64,000 nucleotides of DNA from an uncultured beta proteobacterium (GTDB lineage: Bacteria > Pseudomonadota > Gammaproteobacteria > Burkholderiales > Burkholderiaceae_E): assembly GCA_903934295.1 (NCBI GenBank), contig CAIZNI010000011.1:33056-97055 (forward strand), read 5' to 3'. Position 1 is the first letter of the stretch; the number at the start of each line of letters is the position of its first letter. Position numbers and translations under genes: made by a program. Of this stretch, positions 46,729 to 57,484 are shown piece after piece. A model generated the notes under the pieces. The model was given only the letters and a program-made list of their open reading frames with translations. It did no database searches and had not been told where the DNA came from.

Positions 46729-47136
46729 ATGAAGACGATCCTGGTGGTGGAAGACTCGGGCAGCGCCCGCACGGTGCTGCGGCTGTCGCTGCAGCAGGCC
46801 GGCTATCGGGTGGTCGAGGCGGTCGATGGCCAGGACGCGCTCGAGCGCATCGACCTCCTGGCGCCCGACCTGGTGGTGTGCGACCTGAACATGCCGCGTC
46901 TGGACGGACTCGGATTCGTGCGAGCCCTGCGCGGTTGCCCGGCCCACCGGTTCACGCCGGTGGTGATGCTCACCGCCGAAGCCGGCGACGGCCGCCAGCT
47001 CGAGGGCCGCGCCGCCGGTGTCCGGGTGTGGATCACCAAGCCTTTCGACCCCATCGCCCTGGTCGCGGCGGTCGCCCGGATCGCGGCGCCCGCCCCTCAG
47101 TCCCACCCTGCGGTCGTTGTTCATGGCCCGAACTGA
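46729..47136 (+). CDS. CheY-like single-domain response regulator
   Basis: TILVVEDSGSARTVLRLSLQQAGY...DLVVCDLNMPRLDGLGFVRALR...VVMLTAE...WITKPFDP. Confidence 0.93.
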   Translation: MKTILVVEDSGSARTVLRLSLQQAGYRVVEAVDGQDALERIDLLAPDLVVCDLNMPRLDGLGFVRALRGCPAHRFTPVVMLTAEAGDGRQLEGRAAGVRVWITKPFDPIALVAAVARIAAPAPQSHPAVVVHGPN

Positions 47137-47644
47137 ATCGACCGACATCGGCGTGCTTCAGGCGAAACCCGGACAGGTGCTCAACCTGCTGGCCGGTCAG
47201 ATCTATTTCGGTGATCAGGCCTCGCAGGTGCGCACCCTGCTGGGCTCCTGCGTGGGCATCACCCTCTGGCATCCGCAGCGCCGCGTTGGTGGTCTCTGTC
47301 ACTTCCTGCTGCCGTCGCGGGCCCGGGCGTCGACCCGCGGACGCGACGGGCGTTTCGGTGACGAAGCGCTGGCGATCATGGTCGAGGCGCTCACCCGCCT
47401 GGGCACCCGCCCGCGCGAGTACGAGGCACATCTCTACGGCGGGGCCGATGCGATACCCGACTCGGCGGGGGTCAAGCTGAACATCGGTGAGCGCAACATC
47501 GAGCAGGGTTGGGCCCTGATCGAACGCTACGGTTTCCTGCTGCGCCAGGTCGATGTCGGCGACCGGGTGCCGCGCACGGTGCAGATCAGCCTGCAGGACG
47601 GCAGTGTGGTGATGCGACGCGGCGCGATCATCGGCGGCGTCTGA
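47123..47644 (+). CDS. cheD: Chemoreceptor glutamine deamidase CheD
   Basis: TLLGSCVGITLWHPQRRVGGLCHFLLP, FGDEALAIMVEAL, LYGGAD, NIGERNIEQGWALI. Confidence 0.94.
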   Translation: MARTESTDIGVLQAKPGQVLNLLAGQIYFGDQASQVRTLLGSCVGITLWHPQRRVGGLCHFLLPSRARASTRGRDGRFGDEALAIMVEALTRLGTRPREYEAHLYGGADAIPDSAGVKLNIGERNIEQGWALIERYGFLLRQVDVGDRVPRTVQISLQDGSVVMRRGAIIGGV

Positions 47645-47648
47645 GTCG

Positions 47649-47669
47649 CAACCGCCCCGGCGGCGGTTG
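47649..47669 (+). terminator. Hairpin after cheD (possible terminator)
   Basis: CAACCGCC-CCGGC-GGCGGTTG, 8-bp stem 5 nt after the cheD stop; no strong U-tract. Confidence 0.45.
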
Positions 47670-47729
47670 TGCGGCGCGCCGCGGCCCGGCATCATCGGCC
47701 CCCGGTCACTCTTCGCGGGGCAATTTCCG

Positions 47730-48788
47730 ATGGACAAGGCGCGATCCCAGCAGTTCATGCAGAAGGTCGTCGGCGATGCCGGCACCGCGATGGCCGCCGC
47801 TCTGGTGCATGTCGGCACACGAACCGGCCTTTTTCGGGCGATGGCCGGCGCCGGTCCGCTGGCCGCCGGCGAATTGGCTGATCGAACCGGCATCGGTCAG
47901 CGCAACGTCGCGGAGTGGCTGGCGGCGATGGCCAGCGCCGGCTACCTCGTCTACGAGCCCGATGGCGAGCGCTTCACCCTGCCAGACGAGCACGCACTCT
48001 TTTTCACCGATCCGGCCTCCGAGTACTACCTGGGCGGCCTGTTCGACGGGCTGCCGGCGCTGATGGCGATGGCGCCCCGGCTGGCGGCTTCGTTCGAGCG
48101 CGGGGGCGGCGTGTCCTTCGCCGAGTTCGGCGCCGGCATGCCGCTGGCCCTGGAGCAGATGAATCGTCCGGTCTACGAGAACCGGCTGGTGCAGTCCTGG
48201 CTGCCCCAGCTGCCGGCGGTGGTCGAGCGCCTGAACGCCGGCGGGCGGGCCATCGATGTCGGCTGCGGCACCGGTGTCGTGCCGCTGATCCTGGCGCGGG
48301 CCTACCCGCAGGCGCACATCGAGGGCCTCGATGTCGATGCCCGCTCGATCGGGATCGCCCGCGGTTATGCGCAAGAGGCGGGCCTGCAGGACCGCGTCGG
48401 ATTCATCCAGGCGGGCGCCGATGCGCTGCGCGGCGATCCGGGCTACGACCTCATCACCACCTTCGATGTGATCCACGACCTGCCCGACCCGGGCGCGGTG
48501 CTCGCGTGCATCCGTGCCGCGCTGGCACCCGGAGGCACTTACTTGATGGTCGAGCCGGCGGTCGATGACCGGCTCGAGAACAACCTGGCCAATCCGTTCG
48601 CCCGGATGCTCTACGCGATCAGCTGCCTGCATTGTGTGCCGCAGTCGCTCGCCCAGGGCGGCCCGGGACTGGGCGCCTGCTGGGGCCCCGGCCAGGCGCG
48701 CGAACTGGCGATGGCGGCCGGTTTCGGCCGCTTCGAGCGGCTGCCGGTGCGCAGTCCGGTGATGGCGTTCTACGCGCTGAGCGCCTGA
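47730..48788 (+). CDS. Class I SAM-dependent methyltransferase with N-terminal winged-helix-like domain
   Basis: AIDVGCGTGVVPLILARAYPQAHIEGLDVDARSI, YDLITTFDVIHDLPDP. Confidence 0.9.
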   Translation: MDKARSQQFMQKVVGDAGTAMAAALVHVGTRTGLFRAMAGAGPLAAGELADRTGIGQRNVAEWLAAMASAGYLVYEPDGERFTLPDEHALFFTDPASEYYLGGLFDGLPALMAMAPRLAASFERGGGVSFAEFGAGMPLALEQMNRPVYENRLVQSWLPQLPAVVERLNAGGRAIDVGCGTGVVPLILARAYPQAHIEGLDVDARSIGIARGYAQEAGLQDRVGFIQAGADALRGDPGYDLITTFDVIHDLPDPGAVLACIRAALAPGGTYLMVEPAVDDRLENNLANPFARMLYAISCLHCVPQSLAQGGPGLGACWGPGQARELAMAAGFGRFERLPVRSPVMAFYALSA

Positions 48789-48804
48789 GGCCGCAGCGCT
48801 GGAT

Positions 48805-50178
48805 TCAGCGCTCCCCGTCGAAGTGCTTGCGCAGCCCCTGCCAGCCGCGGGCGTAGTCGAGCTGGCGCTGCGGCGAGTGCAGGGCGGCCGGTGTTACCCG
48901 GATCGGCAGCCGGGTCTCGAACATGAACGCCATGGTGTCGCGAATGTAGTGCGGCTGGCGGGTGTCGGCCTGGCTGGCTTTCAGGAAGGTCTCGGCATCC
49001 GGTCCGTGACCGGACAGGCAGTTGTGCAGCGACGCGCCGCCCGGAACGAAGCCTTCGGCCTTGGCGTCGTAGACCCCCTGGATCAGGCCCATGAACTCGC
49101 TGGCCACATTGCGATGGAACCAGGGCGGGCGGAAGGTGTCCTCCATCGCGAGGATGCGCGGCGGAAAGATCACGAAGTCGATCGCGCTCACGCCCGGGGT
49201 GTCCGAGGGCGAGTGCAGGACCAGGAAGATCGACGGGTCCGGGTGGTCGAAGCTGATCGAGCCCAGGACGTTGAACCGGCGCAGGTCATAGCGGCAGGGC
49301 GCGTGGTTGCCGTGCCAGGCCACCACATCCAGCGGCGAATGGCCGATCCGCGCCGCCCACAGTCGCCCCAGGAACTTGTTGACCAGTTCGAAATCGCCTT
49401 CGCGATCCTCGAAGGCCGCCCGCGGTGTCTCGAAGTCGCGGGCTGCGGCCAGTCCGTTGGCGCCGATCGGTCCGAGATCGGGCAACTGGAAGGGTGCGCC
49501 GAAGTTCTCGCACAAGTAGCCGCGCGCGTCCGCCAGGGTGCCGCCCTCGGCCACGCAGTCGGGCAGCTCGACCCGAAAGCGCAGGCCGCGCGGGATCAGG
49601 CCGATCTGCAGCGGGGCAATGTCGAGCACCCCCAGTTCGGTGAGGATCCGCAGCCGTCCGGACTGCGGCACCACCAGCAGTTCGCCGTCGCTGTTGCAGA
49701 AGAATCGGTCGCGCATCGACCGGTTGGCGCTGTAGAGATGGATCGCGCAGCCCGACTGCTGGCCCGGGTCGCCATGGCCGCCCACGGTGAACCAGCCGTC
49801 GATGAAGTCGGTCGGGGCGGCGGGCAGTGGCAGGGGGCGCCAGCGCATCGGGTCGGGCGGAGTGAGCGCGCCGCTGAAATCGGCCGTGATCAGGCGGTTG
49901 TCGATCGGCTCGAACGCGCCATGAACCGCTGCCGGGCGCAGCCGGTACAGCCAGGTGCGCCGGTTGTGGGCCCGCGGCGCGGTGAACGCGGTTCCCGAGA
50001 TCTGCTCGGCATACAGGCCGTAGGGGCAGCGCTGGGGGGAGTTGCGACCGATCGGCAGCGCGCCGGGCAGCGCCTCGGTGGCGAACTGGTTGCCGAAACC
50101 GGTTTGCCCGTTTGCGACCGGTGCGGGCTCGGCGGAGCGGCCACCATCCGGCCTGTCCGATGCGGGGGGCGGTGCCAT
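48805..50178 (-). CDS. hmgA: Homogentisate 1,2-dioxygenase
   Basis: [93 protein letters not shown]. Confidence 0.97.
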   Translation of the reverse strand: MAPPPASDRPDGGRSAEPAPVANGQTGFGNQFATEALPGALPIGRNSPQRCPYGLYAEQISGTAFTAPRAHNRRTWLYRLRPAAVHGAFEPIDNRLITADFSGALTPPDPMRWRPLPLPAAPTDFIDGWFTVGGHGDPGQQSGCAIHLYSANRSMRDRFFCNSDGELLVVPQSGRLRILTELGVLDIAPLQIGLIPRGLRFRVELPDCVAEGGTLADARGYLCENFGAPFQLPDLGPIGANGLAAARDFETPRAAFEDREGDFELVNKFLGRLWAARIGHSPLDVVAWHGNHAPCRYDLRRFNVLGSISFDHPDPSIFLVLHSPSDTPGVSAIDFVIFPPRILAMEDTFRPPWFHRNVASEFMGLIQGVYDAKAEGFVPGGASLHNCLSGHGPDAETFLKASQADTRQPHYIRDTMAFMFETRLPIRVTPAALHSPQRQLDYARGWQGLRKHFDGER

Positions 50179-50391
50179 CCTGGATCTCCTGAAAGCAACA
50201 GCCGGCATCCGGCGAGCCCGGGTGCGCAGTCCGGCGATGGTAACGCCTGGCAGCGATCCGCTGAATCGGAGTCCAGGCCTGTTTGGTAGACTCGGAGCGA
50301 CGGTGGGCCGGCCCCGGACGACGGCACGCCTCCTGGGATTTCCCGTCCCTCCTTCAACGTCCTGTCCGGACAGTCGCATCGGAAATCGAAC

Positions 50392-53300
50392 TTGCTGGCG
50401 CGTTGGCGGAATTGGTTGAGAGCGGAAAAGCGGCGTCTGAATGACAGCCTGTCGCTGATCGGCAGTGACCTGCCCGAAGGCCAGACCCGCGACCTGGTGC
50501 GCGAGATGTTGGGCCTGTTCGGGCTGCTGGCGCTGGCGGCCACCCTGCTCGCCCACTGGCTCGGTTTGTCGGCCAGCCGCGAAACACTGATGCTGGGCGT
50601 GGGGATCTCGGTCTTCCTGCTGACCCTGCGCGGTTTCGCCCGACGGCTCTCGGATCAGGCGATGGGCCGAATCTTTCTGGCCGGCGTGCTGATCTGCGGC
50701 GCCCTGCTCGGCGCTGCCCTGCAGACGGTGCAGTCGGTGCATCTGCTGATCCTCGCCGTGCCGGTCGTGTTCACCACCTTTATCTATGGCCCGCGGCTGG
50801 GCCTCGCCTATCTGTCGGGTGTGGCAGCGATCGGATTCCTGGTGGCCCGCTTGGAGGTCTCGGGCCGTTCGCCGGTGCGACTCGATCCGTACGCGCAGGC
50901 CCTGCTGCTCGTCGAGCTGATGCTGCTGCTGATGCTGCTGTCGATGTTCCTGCGCCGCTATGTGGCACGGACCCATCAGGCCGCCGTCCAGATGCTGGTG
51001 CGCGAGGCGCACCGCGAGGGCCTTGCCGAGTCCCGAGCGCGTCTCGCCATCGCCCTGGAAGCGGGTCGATTCGGTGTGTGGGAATACGACTCGGCCCGGG
51101 AGACGCTGTTCTTTGATGCGCGCGGCGCCGAATTGCTCGGTCTGCCGGCCATCGAGGGGGAACTGCCGATCGCGAAGTGGCTGGACCGGGTGGTCGCTGA
51201 AGACCGCGAGATGGCCCTGGCGCGCGGCCGTGACTGGATCCGCCACCGCGGACCGCTGCAGCTGCGCTACCGGGTCACCGACGCCGGCGGCGCCCTGCGC
51301 TGGGTCAGCTGCGAGTCGGGCGGCCTGCACGATCAGCACCGCGGACGCATCATTGGCGTGCTCGCCGACGTGACCGACGACATGGCGATGCGCGGGCGCA
51401 TCGAGGACGCCCTGCGCCGCGCCGATCAGGCGGTGTCGGTCGCGAAAGCCTATTTCTTCGAGCTCGATCTGGTCACCGGGGTGCTGGTGCGCGATGCGCG
51501 AGCCCAGAGCATGCTGGGCCTGCCGCTGGAGGAATCCGGCCGCTCGGTCGAGGCGATGTTCGCGCTGGTTCCCGAGCCGGCCCGGGAGCGCGCCTGCCGC
51601 AGCGTTGCAGACGCCCTCGAGGCCGGCGCGGCGAGCTTCGATGTCGAGGTGCCGGTGGTTCATTACGATCAAAGCCCGCGCCACTTTCGCGTGCTGGGCC
51701 ACATCGAGCGCGATGCGGGCGGACAGGCCACTCGGATCTGTGGCATGAGCATGGAGGTCACCGAATCGCGGCGGGCGCGCCGCGACATGGAGCGCATCAC
51801 CAAGCGCTTCGAACTCGCGGCCGAAGCGGGCGGGCTCGGTCTTTGGGAGTTCGATCTCAAGAGCCAGATGGTCGTTCAGACCCCGATCGGCGTGCGGCTC
51901 TTCGGTCTGCCGTCCGACAAGCCGGTCCATGTCAGCTGGTATCTGGACCGCATCCATCCCGACGACCGCAGCCTGGTCGAGGACTCGTTCCGGCGCACCA
52001 TCGATGGCGGGGGCGGCTTCGAGATCGTCTACCGCGTGCGCATTCGCGAGTCGACCCGCTGGGTGCGCAGCGCCGGGCGCCTGGAGCGCAACGACCGCGG
52101 CCAGCCGCTGGCGCTCGCGGGCGTCAACTGGGACATCACCGAAGACCTGGAGGCGCGCGAGCGGCTGAGCGTGGCCAACGACCGCCTCGGTCTGGCGCTG
52201 TCGGCGGCGCACGCCTCGGTGTGGGAGTACGACGGCGCCTCCGGTCTGGTCACCTGGGACGAGCGTGCGGCCGATCTTTACGGCGTCGATCCGAATCCGG
52301 TCGGGCGCCGGCTCGATCTGATCGATCCCGATGATCGGGCCGCGATCAGCGAGCAGATCCGGCGGCTGATGAAGGAGAAATCAGGCCAGTCGTTCGTCCT
52401 GGAATACCGGGTTCGCCACCCGCAGCGCGGGATCCGCTGGCTGCGCTGCATCGGTCGCCTCGAGGTCGATTCCGTCAAGGGGGATCTGCGTTCGGTGGGT
52501 ATCGACATTGACGTCACTGCCGAGCGCACCGCCACCGAGGCCATCGAGCAGGCGCGCCAGGTTGCCGAGGCGGCCAGCCGCACCAAGAGCGCGTTTCTGG
52601 CCAACATGAGCCATGAGATCCGCACGCCGATGAACGCGATCATCGGCATGACCGGTCTGGCGCATCGGGCGGCCTCGCTGACGCAGGCCAGCTCCTATGC
52701 CGCCCAGGCGCATTCGGCCGCCCGCAGCCTGCTCACCGTCCTGAACGATGTGCTCGATTTTTCGAAGATCGAAGCCGGTCGGCTCGATGTCGAGAACATT
52801 TTCTTCTCGCTCGAGGATGTGCTGGGACCGGTGCTCGATGTCGCCGGTTTCGGGGCCTCCGAGAAGCACCTCGAACTGCTGCTCGATGTCGGCCCGGGCG
52901 TGCGTCGACGCTATGTCGGCGACCCGGCCCGCATCGGCCAGATCCTGCTGAACCTGACCAGCAACGCGCTGAAGTTCACCGAACAGGGCTTCGTTCGCAT
53001 CAACGTCCGGCACACACCCGAGGCCAGCCTGCGTTTCGAGATCGCCGATTCGGGCGCCGGCCTGTCGATACAGCAGCAGCGCGAGGTCTTCGAGCCCTTC
53101 GTGCAGGGTGACCTGAGCACCAGCCGGCGCTTCGGCGGCACCGGTCTGGGCCTGACCATCTGCCGACGGCTCGCGGGTCTCATGCATGGCGAACTCGGCG
53201 TGAGTTCCAATCCGGGTCGGGGCTCGGTCTTCTGGCTGGAGCTGCCACAGAGCGCGGCGACCGCCGCCACGGAAACCGGTATCTGGGAGGCCCTGCCGAC

Positions 53301-54660
53301 CGGCGGTCCCCCGGTTGCCATCGCGCACCGCCTCGATCAGGTTCGCCTGTGCCTGACCGATCAGCTGGCCCACCTGGACCGGGGCGTGGCCGACTTTGCC
53401 GATGCGAAGTCCCTGCAGGGGTGGCTGGCGCAGCAGCCCGCGCAAAGTCAGCCGGTGGTCTTCATCGACCAGCGTCTGCTGCCGGACAATCCGGCGCTCT
53501 GGCTCGCGCAGCTGCGCACGCTGCCGGCGGCACCGCGCACCGTCCTGCTGGTGCGCCGGCTGTCGAACATCCCGCCCGGCGAGTCGGCGCTGCTCGAACC
53601 GCCGATGCCGTCGCAGTTGGGGCGCAGCCTGTCCGCGGGCGGTCTGGCGCAGGGGCTGTCGCTGGCGCTGCCACTGGGGCTGCCCGCCCCGGCGGACCCG
53701 TTGCTGACCGCCGCGTCGCAGCCCGGAGCGTTCGCCGGCGTCGACATCCTGCTGGTCGAGGACAACGACTTGAACCGGGCCCTGGTTCTCGCGATCCTGG
53801 GTGATTCGGGTGCCAGCGTCCGGATCGCCGAGAACGGGGTCGAGGCCATCGCCGCCGTGCGGCGCAAGCTGCCGGACGTGGTGCTGATGGACATCCACAT
53901 GCCGATCATGGATGGCTATGAAGCGACCGCGGGAATCCGGGGCCTGGGCGCTGGCGGACGGGATCTGCCGATACTGGCCACCACCGCCGATGCCCTCGAG
54001 GGCGATCGCGATCGGGCCCTGCGAGCCGGCATGAACGATCACCTGGTCAAACCGGTCGAGCCTGATCTGCTGCTGGTTGCTCTGTATCGCTGGACGGTCG
54101 GGCGACGCGGCATCGTGGCGGCTGAGGCGGCCGAGGCGGCCGAGGCGGCCAGCGTGCCGGCAACCACCGCGCTGCCGGTGGCCGGCATGCCGGCGTTGCC
54201 GCTGCCGCCTGCGGGTGCGCCGCCCGCGATGGTGAGTTCGGGTGAGGAGGCGTCGGTGGCGATCGTCGATGCCAACGGCGCGATGATTCTGGACGCGGCC
54301 GAGGGCGTGCGCTGCTGCCTCGGCCGCCCCGCGCTTTTCGGGCAGGGCCTGAAGATCTTCCTCGATGTCTACACCCCGGTGCTCGACCAGTTGGTCGCCC
54401 TGCGGCCGGGGCAGCCGCAGCCGGCTGATCCCGACTTCAAACGCCTGGTGCACACCCTCAAGGGCAGTGTCCGCTCGCTGGGCATGATGGCGCTGGCCGC
54501 GGTGGCGGTTCGCCTGGATGCGGAACTGCGGCTGGCCGAGCCGTTCACCGCCAGCCAGGTGAGCGCGCTGGTGCAGGCCTTGCGCGCGGCCCTGGTCAGC
54601 GCCCGCCGGTGTCTGGATTCGCCGGAATACCGCCCGAAGGACACGACCGGCGGCGCCTAG
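50392..54660 (+). CDS. Membrane-bound hybrid sensor histidine kinase (multiple PAS, HisKA, HATPase_c, pseudo-receiver, REC, Hpt)
   Basis: H-box [28 protein letters not shown]-box [13 protein letters not shown]-box [28 protein letters not shown]...[16 protein letters not shown]...VKPVEP; Hpt [14 protein letters not shown]. Predicted TTG start is uncertain. Confidence 0.93.
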   Translation: MLARWRNWLRAEKRRLNDSLSLIGSDLPEGQTRDLVREMLGLFGLLALAATLLAHWLGLSASRETLMLGVGISVFLLTLRGFARRLSDQAMGRIFLAGVLICGALLGAALQTVQSVHLLILAVPVVFTTFIYGPRLGLAYLSGVAAIGFLVARLEVSGRSPVRLDPYAQALLLVELMLLLMLLSMFLRRYVARTHQAAVQMLVREAHREGLAESRARLAIALEAGRFGVWEYDSARETLFFDARGAELLGLPAIEGELPIAKWLDRVVAEDREMALARGRDWIRHRGPLQLRYRVTDAGGALRWVSCESGGLHDQHRGRIIGVLADVTDDMAMRGRIEDALRRADQAVSVAKAYFFELDLVTGVLVRDARAQSMLGLPLEESGRSVEAMFALVPEPARERACRSVADALEAGAASFDVEVPVVHYDQSPRHFRVLGHIERDAGGQATRICGMSMEVTESRRARRDMERITKRFELAAEAGGLGLWEFDLKSQMVVQTPIGVRLFGLPSDKPVHVSWYLDRIHPDDRSLVEDSFRRTIDGGGGFEIVYRVRIRESTRWVRSAGRLERNDRGQPLALAGVNWDITEDLEARERLSVANDRLGLALSAAHASVWEYDGASGLVTWDERAADLYGVDPNPVGRRLDLIDPDDRAAISEQIRRLMKEKSGQSFVLEYRVRHPQRGIRWLRCIGRLEVDSVKGDLRSVGIDIDVTAERTATEAIEQARQVAEAASRTKSAFLANMSHEIRTPMNAIIGMTGLAHRAASLTQASSYAAQAHSAARSLLTVLNDVLDFSKIEAGRLDVENIFFSLEDVLGPVLDVAGFGASEKHLELLLDVGPGVRRRYVGDPARIGQILLNLTSNALKFTEQGFVRINVRHTPEASLRFEIADSGAGLSIQQQREVFEPFVQGDLSTSRRFGGTGLGLTICRRLAGLMHGELGVSSNPGRGSVFWLELPQSAATAATETGIWEALPTGGPPVAIAHRLDQVRLCLTDQLAHLDRGVADFADAKSLQGWLAQQPAQSQPVVFIDQRLLPDNPALWLAQLRTLPAAPRTVLLVRRLSNIPPGESALLEPPMPSQLGRSLSAGGLAQGLSLALPLGLPAPADPLLTAASQPGAFAGVDILLVEDNDLNRALVLAILGDSGASVRIAENGVEAIAAVRRKLPDVVLMDIHMPIMDGYEATAGIRGLGAGGRDLPILATTADALEGDRDRALRAGMNDHLVKPVEPDLLLVALYRWTVGRRGIVAAEAAEAAEAASVPATTALPVAGMPALPLPPAGAPPAMVSSGEEASVAIVDANGAMILDAAEGVRCCLGRPALFGQGLKIFLDVYTPVLDQLVALRPGQPQPADPDFKRLVHTLKGSVRSLGMMALAAVAVRLDAELRLAEPFTASQVSALVQALRAALVSARRCLDSPEYRPKDTTGGA

Positions 54661-54736
54661 GAAGGGCGGCGCCGCCGGTGTCTGGTTGGCGCGGCGCCCC
54701 TGGCGCCGGGGAGGGGCGCGGCCGGCTTGGGTTGCA

Positions 54737-55741
54737 TCAGGGCGTGATCACCGTGCGACCGACCGCCTGACGGTCCGCCAGCACCCGGAAACCGTCGAGC
54801 GCCCGCGCCAGTGGCAGTTCGATGCCGATGTGGGGCGTCAGCACGCCAAGACTGGCCAGCCGATCGACTTCCACCAGGTTTTCCGCGCCCAGCGCGGGAT
54901 CCCGGCGCCCGTATTCGCCCGCCCGGACCCCGACCACCGAAATGCCGCGGATCAGGATCTGGTTGGCGGCAATCGCCGGAATCCGCCCGTCGGCGAAGCC
55001 GACCACCAGCAGCCGCCCGCCCCAGCTCAGGCAGCGCACCGAGGCATCGAAGAGATCGCCGCCCACCGGGTCGTAGACCACGTCGACGCCGCGTGAGCCG
55101 GTCAGCTCGTGAACGCGATCGCGCAGGCCGGCAGCGCCGATCTCGCTGAGGTCGATGGTGTCGTGGGCCCCGTTGGCGGCGGCGACCGCCAGCTTGCGTG
55201 CGCTCGAGGCGGTGGCGATCACCCGGGCGCCCAGGTGCACGCCGAGCCGCACCGCGGCCAGGCCCACGCCACCGCTGGCGCCGTGAACCAGCAGCGTCTC
55301 GCCGGCGGCCAGATGACCGCGGCGCACCAGCGACACATAGGCGGTGAGGCCCTGCGAGGTCAGCGCGGCGGCATGCGCGTCGGACAGGTGTTCGGGTGCG
55401 GCGCGCAACTGGGTGGCGCGCACCACGCGCTCCTGCGCCAGCGCGCCTTCCTTGGCCGACACGATCACCCGCTGGCCAGCGCGCCATCGACCCGCGGCCA
55501 GCGGGCCGACCTCGATGATCTCGCCGCATGACTCCATGCCGGGGATGAAAGGCATCGCCGGCTTGTGCTGATACAGGCCGCGCGTCATCAGCAGGTCTGG
55601 AAAGCCGAGCGCAGTGGCCAGCACCCGGATGCGCACCTCGTCATCGCCCAGCGGGCGGCGGGCGAGCGACTCGAAAGCCAGCCCGGACAGATCGTTCGAG
55701 AGCGTGTGGCAGACAAGGGCGGTGTAGTGGCCTTCGGTCAT
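54737..55741 (-). CDS. NADPH:quinone oxidoreductase / MDR zinc-type alcohol dehydrogenase-like
   Basis: LVHGASGGVGLAAVRLGVHLGARVIATASSARKLA, GVDVVYDPVGGDLFDASVRCLSWGGRLLVVGFADG. Confidence 0.93.
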   Translation of the reverse strand: MTEGHYTALVCHTLSNDLSGLAFESLARRPLGDDEVRIRVLATALGFPDLLMTRGLYQHKPAMPFIPGMESCGEIIEVGPLAAGRWRAGQRVIVSAKEGALAQERVVRATQLRAAPEHLSDAHAAALTSQGLTAYVSLVRRGHLAAGETLLVHGASGGVGLAAVRLGVHLGARVIATASSARKLAVAAANGAHDTIDLSEIGAAGLRDRVHELTGSRGVDVVYDPVGGDLFDASVRCLSWGGRLLVVGFADGRIPAIAANQILIRGISVVGVRAGEYGRRDPALGAENLVEVDRLASLGVLTPHIGIELPLARALDGFRVLADRQAVGRTVITP

Positions 55742-56130
55742 GCGCCGTCCTGCTCGGCGAACACCTTGCGGGCGATCCGGAAGCTGTCGAGCGCCGCCGG
55801 GGCGCCGCAATAGACCGCGGTCTGCAACAGGATCTCCTTGATCTCATCGCGGGTGACGCCGTTGCGCAAGGCGCCGCGCAGATGGATCTCCAGCTCGTGC
55901 GGGCGATTGAGTGCGGTGATCATCGCCAGGTTGAGCATGCTGCGCGTGCGAAAGTCCAGTCCCGGCCGGGCCCACGAGGCGCCCCAGGCATGCTCGGTCA
56001 GATAGTCCTGGAGGTCGCGGGTCAGGTCGTCGGCGTCGCGATACGCTTTCTCGACATAGGCTTCGCCCAGCACTTTCGCGCGGGCGGCATAGCCCTTCTT
56101 CCAGGTTTCCGAACGATCGTCATGGCTCAT
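55738..56130 (-). CDS. Carboxymuconolactone decarboxylase family protein
   Basis: WARPGLDFRTRSMLNLAMITALNRPHELEIHLRGALRNGVTRDEIKEILLQTAVYCGAPAAL. Confidence 0.94.
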   Translation of the reverse strand: MSHDDRSETWKKGYAARAKVLGEAYVEKAYRDADDLTRDLQDYLTEHAWGASWARPGLDFRTRSMLNLAMITALNRPHELEIHLRGALRNGVTRDEIKEILLQTAVYCGAPAALDSFRIARKVFAEQDGA

Positions 56131-56338
56131 GGGGAAAGCTCCTTGTTTCGGGGGGACCGGCTGGCGGCCCGGGACGGGTCGTCGGGATGATAGCTGCCCG
56201 CTGAAACCCCTGCCGGCGGGTGCGTCCGGCGGCGTTCCGCTCGGCGGCTATACTGAGCAGTGGCCCACTGGGGCGCGGATCCGGGGCCAGGAGCCTCGCG
56301 CGCCCGCCTCGCCGGGTCAAAGTCGTCCTGGGAACCCG

Positions 56339-57484
56339 ATGAGTTCTTCTGTCTCCGAGTCGCTGACCTCCGATGCCGCCGCGCCGCGCCGCGCGTCGAT
56401 CGAGCTGCCCTCGGGTGGATCCATCACCCGGGTCGCGGGCATCCGGGTCGGTCATTTCACCGATCCCCGCCGCCCCACCGGTTGCACGGTGATCCTGGCC
56501 GAAGGCGGCGCGGTCGGTGGCGTCGATGTGCGCGGCGCGGCGCCCGGCACCCGGGAGACCGAGCTGCTCGCGCCCACCAATTTGGTGGAGCAGGTTCATG
56601 CGGTCGTGCTGGCCGGCGGCAGTGCCTTCGGGCTCGATGCCGCCAGCGGCGTGATGCGCTGGCTCGAAGCGCGCGGCATCGGCCATCGCGCCGGTCCGGC
56701 CCGGGTGCCGATCGTGCCGGCGGCCATCCTGTTCGACCTGGCGGTGGGCGACCACCGCATCCGCCCCGATGCGCAGGCCGGCTACGCCGCCTGCGAGGCC
56801 GCCAGCCATCACCCGCCGGCCGAAGGCTCGGTTGGTGCCGGCGCCGGTGCGACGGTGGGCAAGCTGCACGGCATCGAGCGGGCCATGCGCGGCGGCCTGG
56901 GCAGCGCGTCGGTCACCGTGGGCGGCATCACGGTCGGGGCGATCGTCGCGGTCAACGCGGTGGGCGACGTCATCGATCCGGTGAGCGGGCTGATCATCGC
57001 CGGCCTGCGCAGCGCCGATGGCCAGCGCATCGCCGGCACGATGTCCGCCTTGCTCCGTGGCGAGCTGCCCGGTCTGAGCGCCGGCATGGCCACCACCATC
57101 GGCTGCATCGCCACCGACGCCGTCCTCACCAAGGCGCAGGCCCAGAAGATCGCCCAGATGGCGCACGATGGCCTGGCTCGCACCATCGACCCGGTGCACA
57201 CCCAGTTCGACGGCGACACCCTGTTCACGCTGGCCACCGGTGCGAGCGGCCTGAGCGGCAATCCTTCCGCGCTGGGCGCGATGGCGGCGGCGGTGACCGC
57301 GGCCGCGGTGCTGCGGGCGGTTCGCGCCGTTCGGGCGCTGACCGAGCCCGGCCTGCCGTGGTTGCCGGCGGCCGCCGACTTCGATGATCCGCCCGTTCGG
57401 TCGTCTGCTTCCTCCCCTGCCTTTCCCCCGAACGCCGCGGCGAGCCTTGCGTCGTCCACTTCTCCTCCAGGATCGAAACCATGA
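56339..57484 (+). CDS. P1 family peptidase (DmpA-like)
   Basis: ITRVAGIRVGHFTDPRRPTGCTVILAEGGAVGGVDVRGAAPGTRETELL, LAGGSAFGLDAASGVMRWLE. Confidence 0.92.
   Translation: MSSSVSESLTSDAAAPRRASIELPSGGSITRVAGIRVGHFTDPRRPTGCTVILAEGGAVGGVDVRGAAPGTRETELLAPTNLVEQVHAVVLAGGSAFGLDAASGVMRWLEARGIGHRAGPARVPIVPAAILFDLAVGDHRIRPDAQAGYAACEAASHHPPAEGSVGAGAGATVGKLHGIERAMRGGLGSASVTVGGITVGAIVAVNAVGDVIDPVSGLIIAGLRSADGQRIAGTMSALLRGELPGLSAGMATTIGCIATDAVLTKAQAQKIAQMAHDGLARTIDPVHTQFDGDTLFTLATGASGLSGNPSALGAMAAAVTAAAVLRAVRAVRALTEPGLPWLPAAADFDDPPVRSSASSPAFPPNAAASLASSTSPPGSKP

Noticed and set aside
50179-52212. N-terminal ~670 aa of the 1135-aa minus-strand ORF (48805..52212)
   Set aside because: Antisense to the hybrid kinase in a high-GC region; His/Arg/Gln-rich low-information translation. 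Only the hmgA part (48805..50178) is real
54121-54150. (GAGGCGGCC)3 repeat in the hybrid kinase
   Set aside because: Short Ala/Glu interdomain linker; not remarkable on its own
52381-54453. 690-aa minus-strand ORF
   Set aside because: Antisense to kinase, REC and Hpt domains; GC-driven shadow ORF
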